Assembly: GCF_001949145.1 (NCBI RefSeq)
Contig: NW_019091397.1
Coordinates: 415,226-458,607, forward strand
Direction of reading: 5' to 3'
Length of the DNA stretch: 43,382 nt
DNA from: Acanthaster planci
Lineage: Eukaryota > Echinodermata > Asteroidea > Valvatida > Acanthasteridae
Shown one piece after another: positions 21,271 through 32,207 of the stretch. Under the pieces are notes generated by a model that was not told the origin of the DNA, searched no databases, and was given only the letters and a program-made list of their open reading frames with translations. The translations under genes were made by a program, and so were the position numbers. Each line of letters starts with the position of its first letter. The stretch's first letter is position 1.

Positions 21271-21687
21271 AATAGTATTTCAAACAATAACATTCACTGT
21301 CCACAGATTATCTGCCCCCTACAGTATTGACAGTATCTTCAACTTGATCATTGAAAAAGCTACTGTGTTTTCCTTGATGTTTTTCAAAAGCAGTCAATTC
21401 AAATATGAAATAAATCAGTGGAATGAAATCTGCAGTAAATAGTATACCCCTAAATTAGCCAAAATTGTAAAATTACTGCCAAAAATTGTGTAAACTCCCT
21501 CTAGAGATAAAAAGGATTGGGGAATGATTTTCAATATTTTCCCCAACCATTTCAAAGCAGGGTATTAAAAGTTCAAACCAAGAGTGCTAAAACAAATCAA
21601 AAGGCTATAGAAGATATTTGAGTTTTAAAACAGTTTTAAAAACTATTGGGAAATATGCATGTTGACTTTTAGAATACTGGTTTTGAC
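21271..21687. other. No gene; AT-rich spacer
   Basis: AT-rich sequence with AAAATTG repeats and no coding frame, between the TTAA MITE and the second long DNA transposon. Confidence 0.5.
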
Positions 21688-24600
21688 TTAGGGAGCTTGT
21701 CCAAAAGGTTGAACCGCGGTTTGAACATGGACACCTTGGTTTTCACAGGTCCTTAGCAACCAGCCGACTTTCTACTGCCGGTGCCAACTTACCATATCAA
21801 AGGCACTGACTAACAAGGCTCCCTATTGTTATTTGAATTTTACACCGGGCGCAGCTAGCAGAATCCGACCGCGGCGGCTGTGGTCGGTTCCACGGATGCT
21901 TTGGAGCACTGGGGCCACTGCGTCTATTTTAATTTATTGGAATCCAGTCCCCTAGCCCTTAATTGTTGCACAAGAGTCATGTTCAGTTGACTTGCAGTCC
22001 TTGAGGCCCTTCTTTATAAGTTGCACTTTTGTGCCACAGAGTTTGTCAGTGTGTGATTGGTTAGCCCAAGTTCATGCACTTTGAAATAGTCGGCACTGGC
22101 CAAACCCTTTCGCTGCTGTAATTACAACATCAATTGTCTTCTTTCAGAGGCACACTTTAAATTCCCAACAACTGCTGGTATTCCGATTGGAGCTTGCTAT
22201 TCAATACTTTGTATGAATGTTTGAGAACCACGTACCACCTATTCTTGGAAGCCATCGGAGAAGTACACACAGGAGCTGTCAATCACTGTTTAGAAAGGGT
22301 TTTTTTTTCTTTGCAGATTGGATAAAAGGGCCATTGGCCGTAAAAATCTAATGCCCAAATTTTTTCGCGACGTAAATAACGCAAATACACGAGAGGAAAT
22401 TAGAATTCTTCTTTGTCTATGAAATTAATTATTGTTGGTCATTTTTTTGCGTAATTTTTCAGGGAGAAGGGGTGAAGGTTAATTTCAGATTAAGTCTATC
22501 AATCTGAAAACAAAGACTGAGCATGTATTTCAGAAATCTTGCACGTCTTAGCCTCTTAAATAAGCATTTTTTTTCCCAATGCTTAAAGATGGCAAACCTG
22601 TTTTCTGCTGTAGATCTTTGTGTCTCTTTTTACCTTGTTTCTGGGTAAAATTCAAATTATCCCAGAGTTTATAAACATATACAGAACACCCAGTACATCA
22701 TTTTTTTCCGACCGTGCCAGCAACCTCCAGGTCATCACCCGGAGCTACTTGACCATTGCTTACGTTTTTGGTGAAAGGCATTTAATATACGCTGATAAAA
22801 GTGTAAAGGCTGGCCCATACTTCAGGCGAATGCGAAAATAATGCAAATAGGATGTCATGAAAAATTGGTAGCGATATTTCACCAGAGATGAAGTGAGTTT
22901 AACTTTTGCAAATTCTGACCTCGAAATTTTGCGTACGCATTTGCTTTCCCGCTGAATGTTGAACTGACCCATTAATGATGAGCGTTTGCGAATCGCGGTG
23001 GTGGAAACATGTGCACAGTGTAACACACTAGTTCGCGCCACGCCGAATCATTGGCAAAGAAGGCATGAGGGAAATGCGGCAACCAATCAATGTACAATTC
23101 CTGCCAAAAAGGGTCGCAAACGTTCTACTACATGTACATCGTATATGACTGCAGCTCTACAGTTGCAAGTCAGAAAAAAACGAGCGTTTCCACAAAATTT
23201 CCAGACACAGCAAGAGGCTAATCGCCCAACCCCCGATGCATCACGCACTCTTACAACACGATACAGACATCATTTGCCAGTTTCCTGAAGTCATGACAAA
23301 CGTAAAGCACGATTCGAAAATCAATGATTTTTTTACATTAATTACAAAAACGTCAAAACAAAAATTCCCTTCCCAATTCTGATAAAATAGGGCAAAATGA
23401 GTTCATTTGACTACTCTCACATCTCAAGTGCACAAGTAATTGCCCAACACTGAATTATTCATATTGCTGCAAAAAGATCTAGCGTACCCATCAATGAGAA
23501 TGTGCTTTTTCATGACGTACATTTTGCAAGACACAGCTATCCAATCGCAATACATGTATTCCTTCATGACATCATGCTTCTTCAGCGACCATCTCGCATG
23601 TGGGCAGCCGCGCCACGTGGTGGGTGAGTGAATCAATAAATCGTGTCATGCAGCTAGTGTAAAAAATCATTAGACAGACGGAAAATAAAATAAAAATGTC
23701 TCTCCATCATGACAAAATTTGTGTTGGGAAGACTACTTACGTGGATGGGGGCTTCAGTCAATGAGTCTTCACATTCTTGCAGGCACACACAGGCCTACAT
23801 GTGGATGCCGTTTAGCTTTCGTCATCATCCATGGCGATCGAAAGCCTTTTAAAGATCCCTAGGTGGCTGCTTTCAAATGTATTTGCTGTGTTTAATCTCA
23901 CATGCACATTAACATTTTTAATATGACAGTGAATTTTATTATTCTAAACACATCACAATGTATTTGATTAACTCATCAGCATTTTCACGAAGTGACAAAA
24001 ACCCGCCGGCGGAGAATCAAAAAATTTTCAATCTGGAGTTTTTCCTACCATTTTACTTTCTTTGATCTTAAGAACAAATTAGCAAGTTTCAAAGCGAAAT
24101 GTTGTTTAATTTCATGGTAACTGTAAACAAACAACTAACAAAAAGCTTAGCCTCTGTGTTTCTCTATTCCAACGAAGTGACAAAAAGTCACATTGTTATC
24201 CTTGCACAAGTCTGGGTGTAGACATGCATGTGAACGATGCTGTACATGTACATCTACATGAACACCTGTCCGCTTGTTGAAATACTGGGTAGCACTCTCC
24301 GTGTGTGATTTGATATTGCGCTGAGTAAAATATATTTTTCGGGCACTGCCTGAATCACCTTTGTAGCATATACAGAGTCTGCTTTTTTGTGACTTTCTGA
24401 GAAGAATTCACCACGTTTATGTCCCCGACGGAATTGCAAATGCGGCACCCACATTCCGAGGATAACCAGTAGATATACATTAACATGTGCATGTACATGG
24501 ACACTGAGCATCTGTCTGTGCACCACGCATAGAATGTTCGGATTGACCCCGATCGCTGCGGCAGGCATGCATAATTCAAGACACGATCAGCAGTACAATT

Positions 24601-24741
24601 GCAGTAATCCTAGGGCTGCCTCATTAAATGTTCTTGGCATGAGTGAACTTCAACGCGGTCGCTGCAGTTCCTAGCAACAGGGCTTAACCGCGATGACCGT
24701 GTGCAATTAAACTGCAGCGACCTTTTGGACAAGCTCCCTTA
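21688..24741. mobile_element. Long non-autonomous DNA transposon, copy 2 (Harbinger-like?)
   Basis: The left end is TTA-GGGAGCTTGTCCAAAAGG. The complement of the right end is TAA-GGGAGCTTGTCCAAAAGG, so TTA flanks both sides on the plus strand (21688-21690 and 24739-24741), a plausible 3-bp target duplication. The interior is collinear with copy 1. About 49 bp is extra near 21803-21852, and about 365 bp near 23145-23510 is absent from copy 1. A block at 23511-23575 is identical to 11581-11645. No transposase was found. PIF/Harbinger is inferred from target and termini only. Confidence 0.75.
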
Positions 24742-25688
24742 CCAGGGTTGGTGTGAGGTATGTCTCGTAATTTAGCTCTTATCTGCCAAAACCATGACAG
24801 GATATTTTCATGATCTTCCTTCAATAGTTTTGATTTGTTCATACATATAAACGAATCAATTTATATTAAAAATTGTGTTTTATGATTTATATGTACAGAC
24901 TACCAGAGAATATGAATATTAGATGACCTATTATTAATTTTATTCCATAAAAAATATGGTAAAAATCCAAGTTGGTTCATGAACATCCAAGCATCAACTT
25001 AACCCCATGTACCAGTATGTCCATGTTTCAAAAGACGATACATACCCATAAGATGCAGAGCTGAGCACCTAGGCCAGTAAGGACATGACACAGTCGTTTC
25101 AAGAAGATATAATTCTCCTCATCCAATCCGGCTGCACAAGCATTTCTGCAATAGTAAAACCAAGGTCACCATAAGGCTACCTAAAATTGAGATCAATCTG
25201 ATATGCACATTGCACTTGAAATTGTCCGCAGAAACAGCAGTTAAAGGCCAAACTTCAAAGAGACATAAAAAAATTCCTTTTACCATACAAAAGCAGAATG
25301 CATAGGCACCATGGAAAAAGTCGGAACGGGTCCGGACGCATTCCTTTGAGTCCGAACTCAAAGGAACGCAAGCGGACTCAGTCTCATGTGTCACTGCATT
25401 CCCTTTGAGTCCGATTGCATGCCGATGCGGTCTGGTGAGCACCGAGGAAGTGTTGACCTATTAAACGGGGGTTGACTTAAAGCAAAAGAAGCTACATGCC
25501 TTTGTGCAGGACAACTCCGGCTGACAAAAGAGTAAAGGGATGAGTGGTATCATTCTTGGCTTGGGGCTTTGCCTATTAAAAACTCCCATTAACTGGAAAT
25601 AGATATTTGTTTATGTATAGCATGTCAGCATGTCATGATTTGCCATTTCTTCTTGGTGTTTGTAAAACTTGGTTGTTGTTTTTTTCAG
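24742..25688. other. No gene; hairpin at 25341-25366
   Basis: AT-rich sequence. TTCCTTTGAGT (25341-25351) and ACTCAAAGGAA (25356-25366) form a perfect 11-bp stem with a CCGA loop. A near-repeat, TTCCCTTTGAGTCCG, follows at about 25399. The pyrimidine-rich stretch TTGGTTGTTGTTTTTTTCAG (25669-25688) leads into the candidate exon. Confidence 0.5.
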
Positions 25689-25792
25689 ATTATAAATATG
25701 GATAACCAGCAGCAGCGATTTGTCTTCAATGTTGGGGGACGGATTACCTTACCAATAAAGGAATACCAAAAGAAAAAAATGTTGGAGATTAG
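25689..25792 (+). CDS. Candidate host coding exon containing a start codon
   Basis: A polypyrimidine tract ending TTTTTTTCAG (acceptor, AG at 25687-25688) precedes ATTATAAAT and an ATG at 25698. The frame begins MDNQQQRFVFNVGGRITLPI and goes on with KEYQKKKMLEI to 25792, where ATTAG|GTATAC offers a GT donor. Read through, the frame stops at 25804-25806. The composition is protein-like, the splice signals sit at both ends, and the ATG is in the second exon as often happens in animals. I do not recognise the protein and find no partner exon in the window. The call rests on splice-site pattern and composition, not homology. It could be part of a mobile element instead. Confidence 0.4.
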
Positions 25793-25806
25793 GTATACCC
25801 ATCCCT

Positions 25807-26790
25807 GATCAGTATTCTCTTTCGGAAGAACGCAAAATCAGTTATTAGGGACAGTATTTAATCGAAAAATTGGCAATTTGGTGTCTTTTGTGTCTCTTGG
25901 CAAATATGTGTTATTATTATTTTGTGGGTTTGTTGCACATGGGTGCATTTAAATTAATCCAGTGGGAAATATCGAGGGACACTGCCATAGCCATTCCTCA
26001 CTCATTCTCTTTTTTTAAAGGGGGTTAATGGCACCATGGATAAAATTGGTGATGCTTCGGGCTCTCCAGGTTATCTATTATGTTTTCTGCAGATACAGTG
26101 CAGTACGGAATATTTATATTGTTTGTATTTCTTACCAGCATTATTTACTTTAACAGGCCCTCATTATTGAGCTACATGTATGTTCAGAAAAGGTGGGCTA
26201 TTAGACCGATGGTATTAGAAAATAATTGGACATACACAATTGCGCAAGTATCCATAATGCCTTGTGCTTATTTGTTTGATTGAGAATTGGTTGCCGTTGC
26301 TAGACATCGTGTAAAAAAAAATTAAAAATGCGTTTTGAGCTCAGACCAAGGAATGCATCAGATCAATGTCTGTGAAGACGCACACACATATATATGGACT
26401 GATGCATACATTATGAGTGTGTATCCCGATCTTCCTTTGCTGAAACACAGCACTGAAAATGGCACGTGGCCACAGCCCGTATGTAATACACTGCACGTAT
26501 GGAGACGGGGGGGGGGAATTATTGTATTTCGACCTCACAGGTCCGTACACACTCACCGCCATGCCAAGGCTAAATTTCCCCAAAGAGGATAATCACAAAA
26601 GCATAATTTGTGCCAGGTCAAAACTAATTACATGTATTGAGGATTAATGTGGTCGTTCATCAAAAAATACAAAAATAAAACCTAGTTCGCGCATCCGGAA
26701 AAAAGTTATTGCTGGAAGGGAAAGCATGTACTATAAATAGATCAGTAGCCCTCGGGGAAGATGTTTCAACTTTTTTGTCATATTTGCCTT
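25807..26790. other. No gene recognised
   Basis: Non-coding, with one G run of nine or ten at about 26507 and AT-rich surroundings. Open frames of 60-85 codons overlap on both strands without recognisable content. Confidence 0.45.
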
Positions 26791-27316
26791 AAAATAAGTA
26801 TGGAAGCATGAAATGTCACCAAACTTGACACAAAATGTCGCGACACCACACTCCACCATATATTGGAAGACGAGAGACCCTTTACGTAGATTTCCAAGTT
26901 TTGTAGGCCAAAATCACTTTTGGGGTTATTCAGACTACCTCACAGAGCATAATGATGAATTTTACCTTTTTGGACCTAAAATAAGTACGGAAGCCTGAAA
27001 TGTCACCAAAATTGACGCAAGATGTCATGACACCACCCCTCACCATATACTGGAGATGAAACACCTTTCATGAAGATTTCCAAATTTTATTGGCCAAAGT
27101 CACTTTTGGGGGTTGTTCAGGCTACGGCGCAGAGCATAATGGTGAATTGTACCTTTTTGGTCCTAAAATCAGTACGGAAGGATGAAATGTCACCAAACTT
27201 GACGCAAGATGTCACGACACCACCCTCCGCGATATACTGGAAGATGAAAGACCTTTCATGTAGATTTCCAAATTTTACGGGCCAAAATCACTTTTTGGGG
27301 TTGTACGGCCTATTTA
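26791..27316. repeat. 187-bp tandem satellite, about 2.8 copies
   Basis: Units start at 26791, 26978 and 27165 with AAAATAAGTAxGGAAGC or a close variant. Each contains GAAATGTCACCAAA, TTGACGCAAGATGTC, a GACACCACxCTC block, ATATACTGGA, AGATTTCCAAATTTT and AATCACTTTTGGGG. The spacing is exactly 187 bp, not a multiple of three, so the open frames shift between units and are not coding. Confidence 0.92.
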
Positions 27317-27587
27317 CAGTACGTTACTCACGTTTTAATACCCTTTGACTTTAAACAAGAACAGAACATATATGTGCCATATGTTTTTTTTCTCCTGCGT
27401 GGGCCATTAAAACGGTCCAACCCATCACCGGCATCACCACCCCAAACTGAAGGCTTACTGATGGAAAAACGATTGCAGAAATTCCCTAGTAAGAAAAAGG
27501 ACCTCAGATAAATCCGGCAGTAATTAGCCAGTACCCAGAGCGTCATGTGTAGGGGCATGCACAACCACAAGGTTGCGCGAGTGCATA

Positions 27588-27760
27588 GCGATGTTCCCCA
27601 ACACCAATGTTCCCCCCATACCCATGCCCCCATACTATCATACAAAGAAAAATATAAATTAGAACAGAATCATAATCATGCTTGGAGAACATCAGCATGG
27701 GAGAACATCGGTACGGGAGAACATCGGAATGGGCATGGTACAGGGGAACATCGGGCAGAC
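27588..27760. repeat. Imperfect inverted repeat with a 16-bp tandem array in one arm
   Basis: The right arm has three 16-bp units from 27684 to 27731 (GGAGAACATCAGCATG, GGAGAACATCGGTACG, GGAGAACATCGGAATG), then GGCATGG and GGGGAACATCGGG. The left arm (27588-27636) holds the complementary motifs GATGTTCCCC, AATGTTCCCC and CCCATGCCCCCAT. The AT-rich loop is about 45 nt. Frames on both strands through it are composition artefacts. Confidence 0.75.
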
Positions 27761-27914
27761 CCCGGTTACGCTCACCGTCACACAGACTGGGTAGACAGAT
27801 CAATTAACTCCAACATTTTCGTCCGCTATTAGGCGTACCCAGTGTTCCGTCTGTACATGATTCACAGAGATACAGGTACTTTTTACTGTGTGTGAAGGTT
27901 CCATTATTGTGTTT

Positions 27915-28350
27915 CAATTGGATTAAATATATACTTCAGGAGATAGAGGGCTGAATTTCTAAGGTCACAGGACTTGTCACCTGGTGACGTCAACATCAAA
28001 TGAGATCGATAATTGTCTAAATCACTTCCTTTCCAAGATATCAGCAAGGTTTTAACCAAATTGGATATATGCTTCAGGAGATATACATGTAAGAGTTTTA
28101 AAGAGTGCACCTTTAATGTCACGTGACTCGTCTCCTGATGACATCATCATCACACGAGGTCAATATTTGCCTGAAATACTTCCTTTCGAAGATATTTGCA
28201 AAGTTTGAAACCAATTGGACATGTACTTCAGGAGATATAGTACTTTAAAGGACTCATTTGCTGACGATATTGTCATCACCTGAGGTCAATCTCCATTTAT
28301 AAGCCTTCCCTTCCTAACTATCTGCAAGGTTTCAACCCAATAAAATATGT
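27915..28350. repeat. Tandem TGACGTCA-type repeat, units of about 125-155 bp
   Basis: Units begin near 27915, 28058, 28212 and 28337. Each carries AATTGGAxATxTxCTTCAGGAG, GATATA, a TGACxTCATCATCAC-like palindromic core, GAGGTCAAT, ACTTCCTTTC, and a GATATxTGCAAGGTTT block. The same unit occurs singly at 31150-31340 and, inverted and split by a MITE, at 5080-5222 plus 5541-5648. Confidence 0.8.
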
Positions 28351-28699
28351 ACAATACATAATACAATACACAACATTATTGTTATTGTGGAAAGAGCACA
28401 GATTAGAGATTATAAACATTAGTCCCTTTTGGCGTTCCATACAATGCGATCTGTTCTCGGCTCCACATGCTCAGCATTTTGCCAGGTCCTGATTACATGC
28501 CCTACGCACTGTGTGCTGCTGGCCACACATTACAGGCAGATATTGAAGATTCCTGCAAACAGCAGGCAATCCACAGTACACGAAAGGGATTTTCGGGTTT
28601 TTGTCGTCGGGGCTTCATCTGTGTGGAGGAGTACACCACTTAAACACTTCATGCAGTTGACTTCAATGTTTTAACTATCATCTAATGAACAATATATGC
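28351..28699. other. No gene recognised
   Basis: It starts with a short ATACAATACA-rich stretch (28351-28370) and then has an 81-codon open frame (28429-28674) with Cys/His-rich but unrecognised content. I do not support it as a gene. Confidence 0.35.
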
Positions 28700-28990
28700 T
28701 TAAATCTTTTACAGTTGATTTTTAACCGAATTTTGAAGAATAAAAGAACTTTTTATCATAACTTCCGATCTGATGAAGTCATCAGCCCCAAATTTCACAC
28801 ATATGTTAACTGGGTTAAGATTGTCATCTACATTAATTTTCAGGCGATTCGGAAATTTGCCACAGACATCCATTCAAAATTTATTTTTCAGAATTTTTAA
28901 CCTGTTGCTACAGGGCGCTTGACAATTACGTGACGTCATCAGTAGATGATTTGAAGACTGCTATACCCAAACAGACTAACACTCTTGAAA
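28700..28990 (+). repeat. Dispersed repeat, copy 2 (mate at 2.16-2.44 kb)
   Basis: It aligns with the reverse complement of 2160-2440 over the whole length: ACAGTTGATTTTTAACxGAA, TTTTGAAGAATAA, ACTTTTTATCxTAACTTC, TTACGTGACGTCATCAGTAG, and AAGACTGCTATA. A TGACGTCA palindrome lies at about 28931. Confidence 0.6.
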
Positions 28991-29221
28991 ACAACTTGAT
29001 ACCTATTACCAATTTGTAATTAATTGAACAATACCCCGATAAGCCCACTTCCAGTTTCGATCGGAAAGAGGGGTCACGTGATTTGACCCACACAAGATGA
29101 ATTGAAGACCCAATTTTACTCTGGCACTTAATTGCTGCAAACAGAATGCTGCGGGAGGCCACGGTTGATTTTATATGGATTTTTACATTAACATAATTTT
29201 TAAATATTCAAAATTTAATAA

Positions 29222-29470
29222 AAAATCACTTGGTGACGTCATCATGACGTAATTAATTTAGTATTATCTTTGCTTCCAGGTCTTTCCTTTGTGTAAATGA
29301 AGATCGCTAAGTTACCAAAATTAAGTCTTGAAAATGAAATAAACATTTAAAAATCAATAAAAAATCACTTGATGACATCATCACGACATCTTTGAACTAA
29401 GGTCCTTCATTGATGTAAGTTTGATGAAGATCTGAAGTCGCAAGAGGACCAAAGTCAAGTTCTTTCCATG
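29222..29470. repeat. Two diverged repeats with AAAAAATCACTTGxTGACxTC
   Basis: Units at about 29222-29345 and 29346-29470 share AAAAATCACTTGGTGACGTC / AAAAATCACTTGATGACATC, ATCATGACGT / ATCACGACAT, and TGAAGATC. A third unit at 30745-30860 has AAATCACTTGACGTCATCAA, TCCTTCATTGGTACAAG and CTTGATGAAGATC. They are part of the TGACGTCA-rich landscape of 27.9-31.3 kb. Confidence 0.6.
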
Positions 29471-30136
29471 GTGTAATTTTGATGATATTTGAATATTGCT
29501 AAACAACCAAAATGTTGCCTTGAAAACGTGTAGAAAGTCAATGGGCTGAAATAAATATAAATAAAACAATATACTGAAATAAAATCATAAATAAGATCTG
29601 TATATATATGTGGTGGTCGGACTTGGTCAAGTCTATGATTCTGTCAGGGTTCCACACCACGCACCTTCTCACAAACTCCGAGTGTTCTTACTCATCCAAC
29701 ATAATCCCTACATTGTATTTAAATTGTACTTTCTTTCTACAGTCGCCCAATTGGTTTTTCATGGTCATAATCGTAAATTAATTGTGTCCTTATCAATGTT
29801 ACTCTGCAACAACAGCTTTTAGTCCATGAGTTCTTCCACTGGCGCCAGCAAACATTCCACAAAACAATGTTGCGCCACGGGTACCAGTCACATGTACTGC
29901 GTGTGTACACGCTCGCGCAACGCAATGTACATGTACATGTGCAAAACATACGCGATGGTTTTTCGGGACACAAGGTTGACTATGCATAACGGTAGGCAGC
30001 CAATGGTCACCATTGTCAGTACATTATAAACACAGTCGGTAAACTCAAACACGATCCACAAACTGCGGTAAACCTCTTTTTTATTAAAATCTTGAAGAAG
30101 TAGACATTCGGGGAAAAAAACACTACTCAAAAAAAT
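29471..30136. other. No gene recognised
   Basis: Mostly AT-rich. There is a dense TACATGTACATGT palindrome cluster at about 29928-29942. Overlapping open frames on both strands at 29.6-30.1 kb disagree in position and have no recognisable content. Confidence 0.4.
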
Positions 30137-30222
30137 AGCAGGGCGGCATAAATTTTAGCAGGGTGGCAAAATTTTAGCGGGACGGCCCAAACTTTTGGCA
30201 GGGCAATTCGCCCTGCTAAAAC
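30137..30222. repeat. Roughly 20-bp tandem repeat ending in a hairpin
   Basis: Successive variants of AGCAGGGCGGCATAAATTTT occur at 30137, 30158 and 30177, then GGCAGGGCAATTCGCCCTGC (CAGGGC / GCCCTG stem, loop AATTC). There is no coding interpretation with confidence. Confidence 0.75.
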
Positions 30223-31149
30223 AGCCTGTGGAGAACACTGTTTATTATCTTTTCTTTTCACAGCAGAACTCTGTAGAAAGAGCCGGTTGCACAGTGTCCT
30301 TATGATTATGAATTGTGTCCTTTTGACTTTTATCTTTTAGTCTTACCCTTTTGTCCATTTTGTCATATCTTGTGACTAAACTTTTTACTCTTGCAATTAT
30401 CAGAGCATAAGCTTCTTTCTCCACCATTTATAGTCAATCAATCCATATTAATTATTTTATCACTGTCAAACTCCATTTATTAGTGTCAACAATTGTGTGA
30501 ATTTTCTCTACCTTAATAATATTGGGGCAGTCCTAAATTTCTTAACTTCATTTAAAATAAAAATAAATCAGTTCTAATATACAATGAGAATAATAATTCT
30601 ATGTGCCAATTTTTTATTTTTATTTGAGAGTACCTTGGTCACCGGAGAGATGAATCCTTAAACTTAAAAATTAAGCGTATCCCACCACCGTAGGGTATCA
30701 CCACCCACGTATGAACGTGACATATATAAATATCTTCAAGTAATAAATCACTTGACGTCATCAAGACGTCATTGTTCTAGGACTATCTGTGCATAGGGAT
30801 CCTTCATTGGTACAAGCTTGATGAAGATCCAAAGTTGCAAAAGCACTAAAGCCATGCAGAGAATAAACATGCAAAAAACAAATGTACTTTTGCGGAGAAG
30901 AGGGGAAAAATAAAACACATGACAAAAAGTTGCGAAAAAGCCACAACTAGAGGTTTGACGGTTATTAAAACAACCGCTGGCTGTTTTGGAATTTTTGAAG
31001 AAAAAACTTCAAGAAATTAAACTATAAAAATATCACAAACAAATACATGTAAGCAATACTGATTTATTTGATACGATGCGACATGTACTGAAATATAGCT
31101 TTAAATAAATGTAACCCTAATGTGATGATAGCTGATTACAAATAATGTT
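30223..31149. other. No gene; contains one TGACGTCA repeat unit
   Basis: AT-rich. The repeat unit at 30745-30860 is related to those at 29.22-29.47 kb. The rest shows no coding signal. Confidence 0.4.
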
Positions 31150-31340
31150 TTAAAGAAATCATCACATGTACTGATATTTCAAAGGATATTAAGCTTGAGG
31201 AAGTGCACTTTTAATGTCCCTTGACTTGTCAGCTGATGATGTCATCAATACACGAGGTAAATTTTCGTCTATATTGCTTTCATTTGTAGTTAATCTGCAA
31301 AATTTCCACCCAACGGGATGTGTACTTTAGTACATATCAG
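31150..31340. repeat. Single unit of the TGACGTCA-type tandem repeat
   Basis: It contains AAGTGCACTTTTAATGTCCC, GCTGATGATGTCATCAATAC, ACGAGGTAAATTTTCGTC, CTGCAAAATTTCCACCCAAC and GTGTACTTTAGTACATAT. These match successive parts of the 27.9-28.35 kb units in the same orientation. Confidence 0.7.
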
Positions 31341-31527
31341 GCCTTAAAGGATGTGTCTGGATTGTAGAGAAAATATCCTGTTTGGATCGATGATATTGGT
31401 CCTTTTGTACAAGGCCGATTGTGTGTGTACAGCACATAGCGAGCTACAAAATTAGCCATTTGGGCATTTCTGTAGACCCTACCACTGTGTAAGTGTAGTT
31501 TAATATCAATATCGTATTGGGCTGAGG

Positions 31528-31850
31528 CATACAGTGGGTCGGGTCTCAATGTGATACCCCTGCCCAGCCTACATATGCAAATTTCCCATGTTCCTATTAC
31601 AATTCGCTAAAAAGACTTGATTATGCATGCTGCCCCTTGATCCTCCACAATGCACTGCAATCCCGCCGCCATGTTCGTCCTTTTCGAAGCGGGGAAATTC
31701 CCGGAGCCAAAGTGGGGAAGGACGGGCTGGAGCAGATGGGCAGGGTTAAGTATCACTAGGAGACCCGATCCACACTAATGTGGGGGAGGAGTCTCACATA
31801 CCCCTGCCCAGCCAACATATGCAGAGTGGCACCGTACCCTGGAGGTGGGT
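31528..31850. repeat. 3' terminal module of DIRS copy A
   Basis: It starts GTGGGTCGGGTCTC. Next is the 125-bp block shared with 36440-36575 and 40136-40250. Then comes a hairpin in which GAGAC (31760-31764) pairs with GTCTC (31791-31795) around CCACACTAATGTGG, and finally ACATATGCAGAGTGGCACC. In B, but less well here, the first and last parts form a long inverted pair. Confidence 0.7.
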
Positions 31851-31895
31851 CGGCAATGGGAGGTAGTGTAATTACTAAAAGGACATAAGCGGGCG

Positions 31896-32207
31896 TCACT
31901 CAAGTGAGCACTCACCAGAAAAAAGAAATCTCTGTGATGAAGTATTCACCGTCCAGCCCAGGGCAGTGCTGGGCATTGTCCGCACTGCCGAGCACAAGGT
32001 TGCTGAGCCAAGGGATGTTTCGCTCTGCAGGACATCCTTCAGATAGCACTCGGTGAAGGTGGAGGGCGATCTCCAGCAAGCCGCCTGGCAGATTTCTGCC
32101 AGAGGAACTCCAACTCCTCTGAAGTATGACCAAGACACAGAAGTAGCCCAAATATTGAGGGCCCTGACGCAAGATAGGGTTGTCTTGTCATGTTGTGCCG
32201 GCCAGTC
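31896..32207 (-). pseudogene. YR C-terminal catalytic region, copy A, cut off by a stop
   Basis: After the stop that ends the 219-codon ORF, the minus strand continues in frame with TLSCVRALNIWATSVSW, VPLAEICQAACWRSPSTFTE and CYLKDV. This matches the DIRS YR pattern RAHDxRxxAxSxxF..G....I..AA.W.s..TF...Y. The presumed catalytic His of HxxR reads as Leu and its Arg as Trp, while the Tyr in CYLKD is present. The TGA lies at about 32207. The recombinase is inactive. Confidence 0.65.

Noticed and set aside
26813-27348. Frames with MSPNLTQ-type repeated peptide
   Set aside because: They follow the 187-bp satellite. The period is not a multiple of three, so the frame changes from unit to unit.
27588-27760. 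CRISPR-like array
   Set aside because: Units are 16 bp and directly adjacent without spacers, in evidently animal DNA.
30237-30400. Possible exon after TCTTTTCTTTTCACAG
   Set aside because: A good acceptor-like tract, but the sequence after it hits stops within about 15 codons in the best frame and has no donor.
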